Source of the DNA: UBA9655 sp964597045
GTDB lineage: Bacteria; Pseudomonadota; Alphaproteobacteria; UBA9655
Assembly (NCBI GenBank): GCA_964597045.1
Contig: CAZQWE010000003.1
Span: 1-64,000, forward strand
DNA: 64,000 nucleotides
Direction: 5' to 3'
Both the position numbers and the translations under genes were made by a program. A model generated the notes under the pieces. The model ran no database searches, was not told the origin of the DNA, and saw only the letters and a list, made by a program, of their open reading frames with translations. Shown here piece after piece: positions 8,027 to 17,504 of the stretch; within the stretch, counting starts at the first letter, position 1; the number at the start of each line of letters is the position of its first letter.

Positions 8027-9228
8027 TTAAATTCTTCTATGATGGTCTTAACAAGTTTTCGTGCAACGTCTTTCTTAGAAAGTCGAGGCCAGTTTTCACA
8101 CACCTTCGTTGTAATAAAAGTAACCTCATTTTCATCAGATTTAAATATACCCTTGTGAATATCGTTTGCAAGAACCCAATCGCATTTTGTGAGTTTTTGT
8201 TTCGCGTTTTGGATTAAATTTTCAGTTTCAGCTGCAAAACCAATGAGTAGACGGGGTCTTTTAGAATGGGTTGAAAGAGACGCTAATATGTCAACTGTTG
8301 GCTCAAGAACGAGGGACATTTTCTCCTTTTTCTTTTTCAGCTTTTGTTTGGAAGGATTTTCTGGACGATAATCGGAGACGGCCGCTGAACAAATCGCAAT
8401 ATGGACAGGTAGAGCGGACTCGGTGGCCTTCCACATATCCTCAGCAGTTATCACACGGATAAGGTGGACACCTTCTGGAGGTTCAATTTCAGTAGGACCG
8501 GTGATTAGTGTCACATCAGCTCCCTTTTCAAGCAGGGTTTCTGCAATCGCATACCCTTGCTTTCCTGAAGAGGGATTTGAAATAAATCTCACTGGATCAA
8601 ACGGTTCTTGTGTGGGACCAGCTGTGACTAAGGCCTTTAATCCTTTGAGGGGACGATCCCCATAAAGTTGATTTAGAATGATTGTATTAATGACGGAAGG
8701 TTCGGTGACCTTACCCCGTCCAAACTCTCCACATGCAAGTTCTCCTTCTTCAGGACCAATGAAGGTGATCCCACGTTTTTTGAGGAGGGCAACATTCGTT
8801 TGTGTTGCAGGGTTGTTCCACATTTCCATATTCATGGCAGGGGCGATAAGGATAGGTTTTGTGGTCGTTAGTAAGGTTGTTGAGGCTAAATCATCAGCCC
8901 GACCTTCAGCCACTTTTGCAATAATATCTGCTGTCGCTGGTGCAACAACGATGAGATCAGCCTCACGTGCAAGGCGGATATGACCCATCTCTGTTTCGTC
9001 AGTGAGAGAAAATAAATCCGTATAGACGGGTTCTTCTGTTAAGGTTGCACAGGATAAAGGCGTAATGAATTGGGCTCCCCCTCCCGTTAAAATAACCCTT
9101 ACTTTTACGTTTTCTTTTCGTAAGAGACGAATCAGCTCTAAACTTTTATAGGCAGCTATACTACCGGTTATGATCAAAAGTACCTGTGGCATAGAAACCA
9201 TGGTATCTGAAGTCTGATGACCTGTCAA
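8023..9228 (-). CDS. coaBC: bifunctional phosphopantothenoylcysteine decarboxylase / phosphopantothenate-cysteine ligase
   Basis: A 401-residue coenzyme A synthesis enzyme. The N-terminal flavoprotein half (CoaC) shows ITGSIAAYKSLELIR, the substrate motif PAMNMEMW and GEFGRGK. The C-terminal half (CoaB) begins near residue 190 with LVTAGPTQEPFDPVRFISN, followed by SSGKQGYAIAE and the later AVSDYRP and VLANDI segments. The real start may be one of the ATGs a few codons in (MVSMPQV or MPQVLLIITG), since the first residues MTGHQTSDT do not belong to the fold. It heads the operon dut-SH3b-namZ. Confidence 0.95.
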   Translation of the reverse strand: MTGHQTSDTMVSMPQVLLIITGSIAAYKSLELIRLLRKENVKVRVILTGGGAQFITPLSCATLTEEPVYTDLFSLTDETEMGHIRLAREADLIVVAPATADIIAKVAEGRADDLASTTLLTTTKPILIAPAMNMEMWNNPATQTNVALLKKRGITFIGPEEGELACGEFGRGKVTEPSVINTIILNQLYGDRPLKGLKALVTAGPTQEPFDPVRFISNPSSGKQGYAIAETLLEKGADVTLITGPTEIEPPEGVHLIRVITAEDMWKATESALPVHIAICSAAVSDYRPENPSKQKLKKKKEKMSLVLEPTVDILASLSTHSKRPRLLIGFAAETENLIQNAKQKLTKCDWVLANDIHKGIFKSDENEVTFITTKVCENWPRLSKKDVARKLVKTIIEEFK

Positions 9229-9299
9229 AAATTAGGATATTTTAATTGAAAATTAGGATCTTTGTTGTAGGATTATGAAAAGAAAAAAGAAGAGCGATT

Positions 9300-10973
9300 A
9301 TGCAAATACTTGATCTGTATAAGAAAGTCATTTTTCCAGAAAGACGCATTCAATTTGCTTTGGCGGCGATGATTGGTTTTCTGCTTCTTCTTGGGTATGG
9401 ACTTGTGATATTTACAGGTGGAACCCAATACTCTTATTTACATATACTCTATGTTCCCGTGATTTTGGGCGGTCTCATCTTTTCCGTCAGAGGGGGGGTT
9501 ATCTGTGCCATCATTGCTGGTCTTTTAGTCGGCCCCTTTACCTTATCGAGCTACGCAAGTAACATCCCGCAGCCTTTATCTTCCTGGACTCTTCGTATGG
9601 GCTTTTTTATTCTTGTGGGTGCAATTGCTGGACTCGCTTCTTCAGTCTTTAAGAATTATATGAAGGAGCTGGAAATCAAAAATACAACAAATGCTTTAAC
9701 AAGTCTTCCCAATATTTTAGGACTTAAGAATATTTTTTCAGATTTTATGAAGGATGATAATAAATCAATCATTGTTATTGTGGTTGAGTTATTTCAAATT
9801 TCGGAGATTGACCGTGCGATTGGAACTGAAGGGTCGTCAGATCTGATCTTACAGGTAGCAACAAGTCTTAAAAAGGCCGTTGGAGATTTGGCAACAATTG
9901 GTCATTTTCAACCCCAGAGATTTGCTTTAATTGTTCCTCATGAAACCAATGTAAATGAGGTTTTAGAGAAAATAACACCTCTCTCTGAGACGACCTACCA
10001 TGTTGGAAATATTCCCCTTTTTGTTGAAATGCGCTTTGGGATTTCAAGGTATCCTTATGATGATAGAGATTTAGGGAATCTCATACGTAAAGCTCAAATT
10101 GCAATTAATTTACCTAAGAATCAAACGACAATGATTAGTCGGTTTGATAAACAATCGGATGATGCATCCGAAAGGAATCTTTTGATTCTTCATCAGTTAA
10201 AGAATGCAATTGATCAAAAACTGCTTACGGTAGAATATCAACCAAAGGTTTATCTTGAGAGGGATCAAGTCATGGGGTTTGAATCTCTCATTCGTTGGGA
10301 TGATCCTATATTAGGACATGTGAACCCTGCGGATTTTATTCCTCTTGCTGAAGATACCCTTCTCATCAACCCGTTGACACAATACATCTTAGAAACAGTT
10401 ATTCTGCAGCTGTCTCAGTGGAAAAAACAGGATATTATCGTTCCTGTCAGTGTCAATTTTTCAAATAAGAATTTCCATGATTCTACCTTACTTGAGAGCA
10501 TTAATACGCTTCTCTCGAAATATCAAGTACCACCTCATTTTCTTGAAATCGAAGTGACGGAAACATCCGTTGCGTCAAGCCTTTCACATCTTTCTGTTGT
10601 TCTTGGAAATCTCAAAGAAATTGGTCTTCGCATTGCAATTGATGATTTTGGAACAGGTCAGGCCTCACAACAGTATCTATTTGAGCTTCCGATTGATGTC
10701 ATTAAATTGGATAAAGTATTCGTTCAATCCATTTCACACAATCCAGCGGCAGCGGCTATTGTTAAAAATGCCATATCTCTTGCCCATGATTTGAAACTCG
10801 AAGTGATTGCAGAAGGTGTTGAAACACATAATCAGCAACATCTTCTGAAAGAGTGGGGTTGTGATGCGGTTCAAGGATTTTTAATCAGTAAGTCTATGAA
10901 AGCAGAAGCGGCTACAAACTGGCTCAAAAAAAGAGATGTGAGCAATATTATAAATCTTCCGCCTGTCAGTTAA
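9300..10973 (+). CDS. membrane-bound c-di-GMP phosphodiesterase (degenerate GGDEF + EAL)
   Basis: 557 residues in three parts: four or five membrane segments (residues about 15-120), a GGDEF-fold domain (about 130-275) and an EAL domain (about 295-545). The cyclase signature is lost: the loop that should read GGDEF reads QPQRF. The EAL domain keeps its catalytic landmarks: ESLIRW in place of EALLRW, the EVTET motif, AIDDFGTG, VIKLDKVFV, IAEGVET and QGFLIS. It should therefore degrade c-di-GMP, with the GGDEF domain as a possible GTP sensor. A HisC-like aminotransferase follows after 143 bp; no regulator lies beside it. Confidence 0.88.
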   Translation: MQILDLYKKVIFPERRIQFALAAMIGFLLLLGYGLVIFTGGTQYSYLHILYVPVILGGLIFSVRGGVICAIIAGLLVGPFTLSSYASNIPQPLSSWTLRMGFFILVGAIAGLASSVFKNYMKELEIKNTTNALTSLPNILGLKNIFSDFMKDDNKSIIVIVVELFQISEIDRAIGTEGSSDLILQVATSLKKAVGDLATIGHFQPQRFALIVPHETNVNEVLEKITPLSETTYHVGNIPLFVEMRFGISRYPYDDRDLGNLIRKAQIAINLPKNQTTMISRFDKQSDDASERNLLILHQLKNAIDQKLLTVEYQPKVYLERDQVMGFESLIRWDDPILGHVNPADFIPLAEDTLLINPLTQYILETVILQLSQWKKQDIIVPVSVNFSNKNFHDSTLLESINTLLSKYQVPPHFLEIEVTETSVASSLSHLSVVLGNLKEIGLRIAIDDFGTGQASQQYLFELPIDVIKLDKVFVQSISHNPAAAAIVKNAISLAHDLKLEVIAEGVETHNQQHLLKEWGCDAVQGFLISKSMKAEAATNWLKKRDVSNIINLPPVS

Positions 10974-11116
10974 GAGTATGAACCACCTCACAAATTTTTC
11001 TTGATCATCCAAACATTATCATATATGCTTCATCATATATAATAAATTTCATTTAAAGTTTCTCATTTCATTCCGACCCACCACCATTTTCATTTCATCA
11101 AAAAGAGGAGAATCCC

Positions 11117-12181
11117 ATGATGTTACCCAAGAATGCGCGTCCCCTTCTTTCACAACTTTCCATACCTGCGCCCATTAAGAAGTACTTTTCCGTGAAGGAT
11201 TGGGAGATTGATTTAAGTAATAATACCAATCCCTACATCGGAAATTTTGCTGAGTATCCAGATGTTTGTCAGGATCATCTAAAAGAAATTTATTTGAGTA
11301 CGCTCCTTTCCCTCAAGCCATCTCCTCAACATAAACCTAGATTATCAAAGGATCATATCCTCTTTACAGTTGGCTCAATGGAAGGTCTTGACCTTATACT
11401 TCGTACATTCGCAGAACCTAACACGGATATAATCTGTCTCCCGAGACCGACTTTTTCAGCTTACGAGCATTGGGCACTTCTGCATAATTTAAAGATTGTT
11501 GATGTTCCCTTAGAGGGAGAGCAATTGAATCAACTCTCGATAGAAGTGATTCAAGAGATCAATCCAAAGATCGTTTTTCTTTGTGATCCTAACAACCCTG
11601 TTGGATCGAAGCTTGAATCAAGTATCATTCCAGAGCTTTGTGAGTCTATTGGTGGTTTTGTCATCGTTGATGAAGCCTACATTGAATTCTCAGATCATCC
11701 CTCAAGTCTCTATTATCTGAATAGTTATAAGAATCTTATTATTTTAAGAACTTTTTCAAAGGCTTGGGGAATGGCTGGCATAAGATGTGGGGCTATTCTT
11801 GCTGACAAACCCATAATCAACGCATTACGTTATGTGCAGTTGCCTTTTGGTTTATCAACACTGACCCAAATTGTTTTGAAGGAAAGTCTGTTGTATCCTG
11901 ACGCCATCTTTGATTCGTGGGACCGCATACGAAAGAATAGAGATAATTTAAGGGATGAACTCCTAAAATGTAAGATCGTTAAAAAAGTTTTTAGAAGTGA
12001 AACAAATTTCATAATGCCCGTATTTCATGAGAGTACACACATTAAAGAGTTGTTCAAGGTTCATAAAATTCATGTCTTAGATTGCTCCTCGTCCATTCCC
12101 GACTCCTTTCGTGTCTCAATAGGGACAGAACAACAAAATCTGAAATTTTTAGAGGTTATTCAACTTGCATCTCTCTCATGA
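11117..12181 (+). CDS. PLP-dependent aminotransferase, HisC-like
   Basis: 354 residues of fold-type I class I/II aminotransferase, close to histidinol-phosphate aminotransferase or L-threonine-O-3-phosphate decarboxylase. Visible elements: NNTNPY at the N-terminus, GSMEGLDLI (phosphate-binding turn), DPNNPVG, VIVDEAYIEF with the PLP-ring Asp, and RTFSKAWGMAGIRCG with the Schiff-base Lys and the Arg of the cofactor site. The C-terminal substrate Arg lies in FRVSIGT. No other histidine or cobalamin genes are nearby, so the substrate is undecided. It has an AGAGGAG ribosome binding site and starts at ATG 11117 (a second ATG follows directly). Confidence 0.8.
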   Translation: MMLPKNARPLLSQLSIPAPIKKYFSVKDWEIDLSNNTNPYIGNFAEYPDVCQDHLKEIYLSTLLSLKPSPQHKPRLSKDHILFTVGSMEGLDLILRTFAEPNTDIICLPRPTFSAYEHWALLHNLKIVDVPLEGEQLNQLSIEVIQEINPKIVFLCDPNNPVGSKLESSIIPELCESIGGFVIVDEAYIEFSDHPSSLYYLNSYKNLIILRTFSKAWGMAGIRCGAILADKPIINALRYVQLPFGLSTLTQIVLKESLLYPDAIFDSWDRIRKNRDNLRDELLKCKIVKKVFRSETNFIMPVFHESTHIKELFKVHKIHVLDCSSSIPDSFRVSIGTEQQNLKFLEVIQLASLS

Positions 12182-12274
12182 CGGTGTGAATGATTTTATC
12201 TTTACGCAATGATTAGCTCATGTTAAATACCTTTAAGACAATTAGGTGTTATTGATTTAATTAAGGGTATTTTC

Positions 12275-14104
12275 ATGAAGAATTATTTTGTAATCTTATC
12301 GCTATTATCGAGTACAACAATCGCTTATTCCTCTCCTTTTCTTGATGAGTTTGGACCTGAAAAAAATACAGCTAAAGTCCTTTCCATAGCTCACAAGAAA
12401 ATTCTCAAACTAGAAGCTCGTAAACACATGACATCCCTTGAAGGAGCCTATGAAGCTGAAATAAAAGAGATACGGTCTCTCCTTGAAATGCGAGTAGGTC
12501 AAAATACTTATGATTCTTTTGTTAAAACTCTTGCAGAATTTGGGGATCCTAAAAAGAAGTTTTTGAATGCTTTCTACGCAATGAAAGATATAAGCATTGA
12601 AGCGACAGAAGAGTATCAGAAAGCTGTTGACGCAAGAAAAGCCAAAGTATCAAAGTTTGATCCAAACACAGCTGATCTCACACAATTAAAAGCCTGGTGG
12701 ATTTACGCTCTTCAAAGAGATTCCATAGAGGGAAATCCAAGAAGACTGTTTATTATCAATTACCCCCAAGTCCCCTTCGAAGATGCCTTTGTTGAGTCAA
12801 TTAGGAAACAAACACTCAAGACAATGGCAGAAAGAAAAAAGTCAAAGGCTCCTTCAAAACTCTCTCATTCTATGAGTGCTCCTGTTGTTTATGTGGCTGA
12901 CGAAAACCAAGATGAAGCTCCTCCAACTTCACCCCTAGCTAGAAGAGCCTGGGAGAGAAAAAGAGCACCCCAGCAACAACAAGGTGATATATTTGCTCAT
13001 ATGCCACCTCAAGATCTTGCCATTATGTCAAAAACTTTGAAGCGAATGCAGAATCCAGAGATTGGAAAAGCTTTGGCTAATATGACTGATGAAGCACAAA
13101 AGGAAAGAATTATTAGGGTTATGGAAGCGGTTGAAGCAGATAGAGCTGAAGAGAAGGTTGTTTTCTGGCTTAGGATTCTTGATCTTGACGGGAATCAAAA
13201 CTTAAATCCAACTCAAAGAGATTTGATCAAAGGTAGATTGAATACATTTATTCCGAATTTTGAAGCCCTTCAAAAGATATCAATGGGACTTTTATTAAAT
13301 GTAACCGTTAAGGAAAGTGGTGCAAAAGGTTCTGCTAAACTAAAGCCAGAAGAAGAAAAACAAATTCGTGAAGGCTTTATGGGGCTTTTAAGTAAAGACT
13401 TAACGTCAAAGAGCTATGATCAAATAAATAAACTCATGGATTCCTTTGATAATCATCTATATATCAAGAAGATTCAAGCGAATAAAAGAGCGGAAGCGAA
13501 GCTAGAACGAGGATCATCGTTAGTTGGCGCCCATACAAAAATCGAGTTATCAGAAGATCAACTCAGTAGCTATGATAGTTTCACAGTTGATTTCACAAGC
13601 TTAACACAAGTTACAGTCTCCCTCATGAATCGTAATAGTGGTGCTGCGACTACAATGGATATACCGACTAATCATGGTATGAAGTGGGAAGCTGGAAAAT
13701 TAAATTTTCTGGAGAACTCTCCCCAATTTTGGATTTCACTTCCCGAGAAAGGAATTGGGGTTCAAGTTATTTGGGCCGAAGAATATTTGCAAATCAGACA
13801 GAGTGTTGGTTTTGAATACTTTGGTATTGTTAGTAAGCTGCCTGTCCAATATCCAGGACAAATGGATGAGTTACCCGGACTCGCCATCACAGCACCAAAA
13901 TTTACGAATTATGGCACGTTGAAAGCTAAATACTTTCAATTTGGTGGTGAAGAAATTCATAATGCAGGTCATATTCTCTTAAACACTGAACTGATATTAA
14001 CCAAAAAAGGGACGAAAATAACGAACACTTTGCTAAAGTTAGTTAAGATTTCTGGGGAAGATTACGTTATAGAAGGTAATCCTCCTCAGTTTGTGAATGA
14101 GTAA
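12275..14104 (+). CDS. large exported protein, unknown function
   Basis: 609 residues with a signal peptide (MKNYFVILSLLSSTTIAYSS). After it comes a mostly helical, lysine- and glutamate-rich region (residues about 25-420, with a low-complexity PQQQQ segment near 235), then a beta-rich C-terminal part from about 425. The end of the protein has NYGTLKAKY...EIHNAGHILLN, a spacing like beta-helix repeats of surface adhesins, but only one or two turns are visible. No outer-membrane anchor or sorting signal is apparent. I do not recognise a family; a secreted or periplasmic structural protein is a guess. Its stop is 2 bp from the convergent thioredoxin-like gene. Confidence 0.7.
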   Translation: MKNYFVILSLLSSTTIAYSSPFLDEFGPEKNTAKVLSIAHKKILKLEARKHMTSLEGAYEAEIKEIRSLLEMRVGQNTYDSFVKTLAEFGDPKKKFLNAFYAMKDISIEATEEYQKAVDARKAKVSKFDPNTADLTQLKAWWIYALQRDSIEGNPRRLFIINYPQVPFEDAFVESIRKQTLKTMAERKKSKAPSKLSHSMSAPVVYVADENQDEAPPTSPLARRAWERKRAPQQQQGDIFAHMPPQDLAIMSKTLKRMQNPEIGKALANMTDEAQKERIIRVMEAVEADRAEEKVVFWLRILDLDGNQNLNPTQRDLIKGRLNTFIPNFEALQKISMGLLLNVTVKESGAKGSAKLKPEEEKQIREGFMGLLSKDLTSKSYDQINKLMDSFDNHLYIKKIQANKRAEAKLERGSSLVGAHTKIELSEDQLSSYDSFTVDFTSLTQVTVSLMNRNSGAATTMDIPTNHGMKWEAGKLNFLENSPQFWISLPEKGIGVQVIWAEEYLQIRQSVGFEYFGIVSKLPVQYPGQMDELPGLAITAPKFTNYGTLKAKYFQFGGEEIHNAGHILLNTELILTKKGTKITNTLLKLVKISGEDYVIEGNPPQFVNE

Positions 14105-14106
14105 GT

Positions 14107-14658
14107 CTAGGGTTTCCACTTTATATTACAGCCGATGCTTGGCTTTTGAAGGGGGGAAACTGGGATATTTAAAAGCAATGCGTCAAGCGCGCTCTTTAAA
14201 TCTTTACCCGTAACGGGTAAGGCATTTCCTGGTCTTGAGTCATCAAATTGACCACGGTAAGCAAGTTTCAACTCTTTATCAAAAACAAAAAAATCTGGGG
14301 TACAAGCTGCGTCATAAGCCCTTGCAACTTCTTGAGTTTCATCGAACAGGTATGGGAAACCCAAATCCCTTGCAACCGGTTTCATGAATTCAGGAGCGTC
14401 CGTTGGATAAGCCTTTATATCATTTGAATTAATACCAATGAAACTGACTCCCTTAGACATATATTGATGGGCGACCTCTGCGATTCCTTTAAGAACATGT
14501 TTCACATAAGGACAATGATTACACATGAAAATAACGACGGTGGCTTTATCGGATTTCAACGCGTCCAGACAGACAAGCTTATTTGTGAGCACATCCTGCA
14601 GGACAAAGCTTGGCGCGGGCGTTGAAAGGGGAAGCATATTGGATGGGGTGATGGCCAT
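14107..14658 (-). CDS. thioredoxin-fold AhpC/TSA-type protein
   Basis: 183 residues of a redoxin family in which a peroxiredoxin-like fold carries a CNHCPYVK motif (CxxC) near residue 42. The PDFFVFDKELKLAYRGQFDD segment after the active site matches the 'thioredoxin family protein' group found in many Gram-negative bacteria. It is expected to be a thiol oxidoreductase; the partner is unknown. The frame extends upstream to 14697, but MAITPSNMLPLSTPAP at 14658 aligns with the family start and the 13 extra residues look unrelated. No signal peptide is evident. Confidence 0.82.
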   Translation of the reverse strand: MAITPSNMLPLSTPAPSFVLQDVLTNKLVCLDALKSDKATVVIFMCNHCPYVKHVLKGIAEVAHQYMSKGVSFIGINSNDIKAYPTDAPEFMKPVARDLGFPYLFDETQEVARAYDAACTPDFFVFDKELKLAYRGQFDDSRPGNALPVTGKDLKSALDALLLNIPVSPLQKPSIGCNIKWKP

Positions 14659-14823
14659 TTTGAAGTCCTTTCTTTTCGTTGAGTGTAATGGCACCATTTC
14701 GTGAAGGCAAATAAATGTTGATGTAAGTATGGGGATAGTATCATTAAAAAATATTTTTTTACTTAAAATTAAATAATAATACTATATTATTGATAATATA
14801 AAAATGTTTTAGGAGAGTAAATC

Positions 14824-15264
14824 ATGTCAAATCAATTATATTTAAAATTTGTCATCTTGTCTCTTATGATGACTCCTCTTGTGGGATCAGCGAAAGCAGA
14901 GATCAAGTATGTTTTAGCCCATCAAGGATCGGAGGATCTTCTTCTGGTTCAACAACGAGCACAACCACAGCCGTTACCTCAGCCTCAGCAAACAGAAGGA
15001 GACTCTGTTAAGCGTTTTCTTGAAGAATTAGGCGTAAAACCAAGTGATGCTGAAAAAGTCGGAATAGGTGTGGACCAATTCAATCAGGGTATAGACCAGG
15101 GAAAAACCCCTGAACAAGCATTACAAGACGCGGGAAAAGGATTGGGTAGTACAACAGAAAAGCAGGAAGTCATTGATCAAACATTGGGTGAAGCTGCTGA
15201 AGCTCTACAAGGCGAAGGAGGAGTTCAACAAGGGCCCCCATCTGGGGCAGAGACACCTCAATAA
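14824..15264 (+). CDS. small exported Q/P-rich protein
   Basis: 146 residues with a signal peptide (cleavage after GSAKAE, about residue 26), a proline/glutamine tract (QPQPLPQPQQ, about residues 48-57), a short helical domain (SVKRFLEELGVKPSDAEKVG) and a disordered, glycine-rich end. A TTTAGGAG ribosome binding site precedes the ATG. It lies 14 bp ahead of pcm and is probably in one operon with that exported methyltransferase. Family not recognised. Confidence 0.65.
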   Translation: MSNQLYLKFVILSLMMTPLVGSAKAEIKYVLAHQGSEDLLLVQQRAQPQPLPQPQQTEGDSVKRFLEELGVKPSDAEKVGIGVDQFNQGIDQGKTPEQALQDAGKGLGSTTEKQEVIDQTLGEAAEALQGEGGVQQGPPSGAETPQ

Positions 15265-15278
15265 AAGGAAGAAATAGC

Positions 15279-15980
15279 TTGAATCGATTGTTACACCTGG
15301 TTTTGATTTCCGTTCTTTTGATGGAAGCGGCGTTTGCAAATGATCTGGAAAAATCATATGAAGATCAAAGGAGTCAATTAATCGACACACTCAAAAGTAC
15401 AGGAATCAATGACGCGTGTGTGTTAGGTGCGATGAGGAGAGTTCCTCGCCATCTCTTTATTCCTGAGGAGAATCAAGCTCTTGCTTACATCAATAGACCT
15501 CTTGGCATTGGATATAAGCAAACCATATCCCAGCCTTATATAGTTGCTTATATGACCCAAGCCCTACATGTTCAGGAAGGGGATAAAATCCTTGAGATTG
15601 GGACAGGATCTGGTTATCAAGCAGCTATTTTGGCAGAGCTTGGAGCAACTGTTTATACAATTGAGATTGTTGATCAACTTGCAAAGAGATCAGCGAAACT
15701 TTTAAAAAAGCTAGATTATGCTGATATTCATGTCCGTTCAGGAGACGGGTACAAGGGATGGCCTGGGCATGCCCCATTTGATAAAATTATCTTAACAGCT
15801 GCACCTCCCTCTGTTCCGAATGCGTTGTTAAAGCAACTTAAAATAGGGGGGAAACTCATAGCTCCTATTGGTGAAGATACAAACAGCCAAGTCCTCATCA
15901 TGATCACGCGTTTAAATCAAACTCATTATAAAAAGGAAACACTCCTAAATGTGAGGTTTGTTCCCATGATTGAGGGATAG
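15279..15980 (+). CDS. pcm: protein-L-isoaspartate O-methyltransferase, exported form
   Basis: 233 residues. Methylates isoaspartyl residues in damaged proteins using S-adenosylmethionine, starting their repair. The family core is clear: VPRHLFIPEE, GYKQTISQPYIVAYM, the SAM-binding ILEIGTGSGYQAA, and IILTAAPPSVP. Unusually, the first 20 residues (MNRLLHLVLISVLLMEAAFA) form a typical signal peptide, so the enzyme is probably periplasmic. The start is TTG at 15279 with an AAAAGGAAG ribosome binding site 9 bases upstream; a later start would cut into the helical N-terminus. The 3' end overlaps the convergent polysaccharide gene by 36 bp. Confidence 0.88.
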   Translation: MNRLLHLVLISVLLMEAAFANDLEKSYEDQRSQLIDTLKSTGINDACVLGAMRRVPRHLFIPEENQALAYINRPLGIGYKQTISQPYIVAYMTQALHVQEGDKILEIGTGSGYQAAILAELGATVYTIEIVDQLAKRSAKLLKKLDYADIHVRSGDGYKGWPGHAPFDKIILTAAPPSVPNALLKQLKIGGKLIAPIGEDTNSQVLIMITRLNQTHYKKETLLNVRFVPMIEG

Positions 15981-17408
15981 TTTCTGGTGTGAAGGAAGGG
16001 TCTCTTGATGAGGCGAGCTCAATTTTTTCAGCGATTCACTGTTTTTCAAGCATTCGTTAAGGAAAATCATGTAGAAGATTGTGAGTCCATTCAAAAACAA
16101 ACCACTCGAAAATAAGGTTCCGCCAAAAATTGTGATATAGATAAAGAGAGTTAAAGACGAAAAACAAAGACTAAATGAAAGAGCTGAAGACCTATAAATC
16201 ACTTCCTTTATGAGGTAGTATAGTAATATGGCTACAAATAGAGCTCCGGCCACTCCTGTCTCACTTATAGTCTGAATTAAAAAGTTATGAGGAGATGTAA
16301 AGGTTCTATCAACTAAATAATAATTATCCATTCCAATGCCAAACATGAGATTCTCATTCATAATAGTTAAGCCCTTTTCAAAGGCTTGAACACGTTCAGA
16401 GACCGAATTATCTGTAATGTTTGGAATATGATTTCCCATAAGGTTCATGTTGAAAAGGCTAAGAAAACTTTTATAAATATCAAAAAAGTAAAGGCTTATC
16501 TTATTTCCAATGAGGAAGGGAATCGTTAAAATAAAAGATCCGATTAAACAAATATTAAGCCACATTCTATCTCGATAAAAGAAAAACAAGAGAAACATCT
16601 GACAGATAAACATCAAAAGCAATGCTCCACGTGTTATAAAAAGAATAAGCAGGGTATAACTTAAAACAAAATTAATTAACAAAGTTGTCTGAAAATAAGG
16701 GGTTAGTTTTTTTATTCCTTCTGTTAAGTCATTTTTCTTTAAAAATAAGTTTATAAATAATGACAAAGAAATTATATTAATAAATAATATATAAGGAGAA
16801 AAATTATGAATATTACCTGTGAGTTTTATATAATCATATATGTATTGTGTTAGGTGAAGTTTATTTTTATAAATGTCATCAAAGGAAAATGGAAATCCAT
16901 ATCTATATAAATATGTCATTATCAAAATAGATAAAACAAAGGAAGAGGAGAAAAGGAAATAATAAAGTGAGAGAAGAAGACCTCTATCATCCCGCTTTAA
17001 ATAATTGAATGCCATTAAAAACACAAAGGAAAGAAATGAGAGATATAATATTATTCTAATAGTCTGTTCAGCATTAATTGTCCCAATAAATGAGAAAAAT
17101 GTAGTTGCTAGAAAAAATATAAATATATAATTATGTTTATCAAATAAATAAGAGTGCCTTTTCCATAACATTACAATAATTAAGGAAAGAGTAGCGATCG
17201 TAAATATCATGGGGTTAAGAGAATAAAAAACCCAAGAAAATCTAAAAATAGGAAAAACAAGAAGAGGTATTTGAGATATGACTAATATTGGAATAAAGTT
17301 CTTTTCATTTTTTAATTTTACGTACAAATAAGAAAGAATACCAGTGTGAGCGATCAAATTAAAATTGTTTTCGACGTTAGAAAATGAACTATATAAATAA
17401 CTAATCAT
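15945..17408 (-). CDS. O-antigen ligase/polymerase-type membrane protein
   Basis: 487 residues with about 12 membrane segments and a large extracytoplasmic loop containing HIPNITDNSVSERVQAFEKG, MFGIGMDNYYLV and SPHNFLIQTISETGVAG. The PHN...SETG motif in that loop is typical of the Wzy/WaaL family that polymerises or ligates O-antigen or similar glycans at the periplasmic face. Whether it is a ligase or a polymerase cannot be told from sequence. It is very AT-rich and follows the Wzx-type flippase gene on the same strand, as in a surface polysaccharide locus. No glycosyltransferases are nearby. Confidence 0.8.
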   Translation of the reverse strand: MISYLYSSFSNVENNFNLIAHTGILSYLYVKLKNEKNFIPILVISQIPLLVFPIFRFSWVFYSLNPMIFTIATLSLIIVMLWKRHSYLFDKHNYIFIFFLATTFFSFIGTINAEQTIRIILYLSFLSFVFLMAFNYLKRDDRGLLLSLYYFLFSSSFVLSILIMTYLYRYGFPFSFDDIYKNKLHLTQYIYDYIKLTGNIHNFSPYILFINIISLSLFINLFLKKNDLTEGIKKLTPYFQTTLLINFVLSYTLLILFITRGALLLMFICQMFLLFFFYRDRMWLNICLIGSFILTIPFLIGNKISLYFFDIYKSFLSLFNMNLMGNHIPNITDNSVSERVQAFEKGLTIMNENLMFGIGMDNYYLVDRTFTSPHNFLIQTISETGVAGALFVAILLYYLIKEVIYRSSALSFSLCFSSLTLFIYITIFGGTLFSSGLFLNGLTIFYMIFLNECLKNSESLKKLSSPHQETLPSHQKLSLNHGNKPHI

Positions 17409-17504
17409 TGAGACCTCATTTAAAAACCGAACTTGTAAAGTTGATTTTGCAAGAGATTAGACTTTAACATTAAGTCTTGGCAACAAGAAATGAAACAAAT
17501 GACA

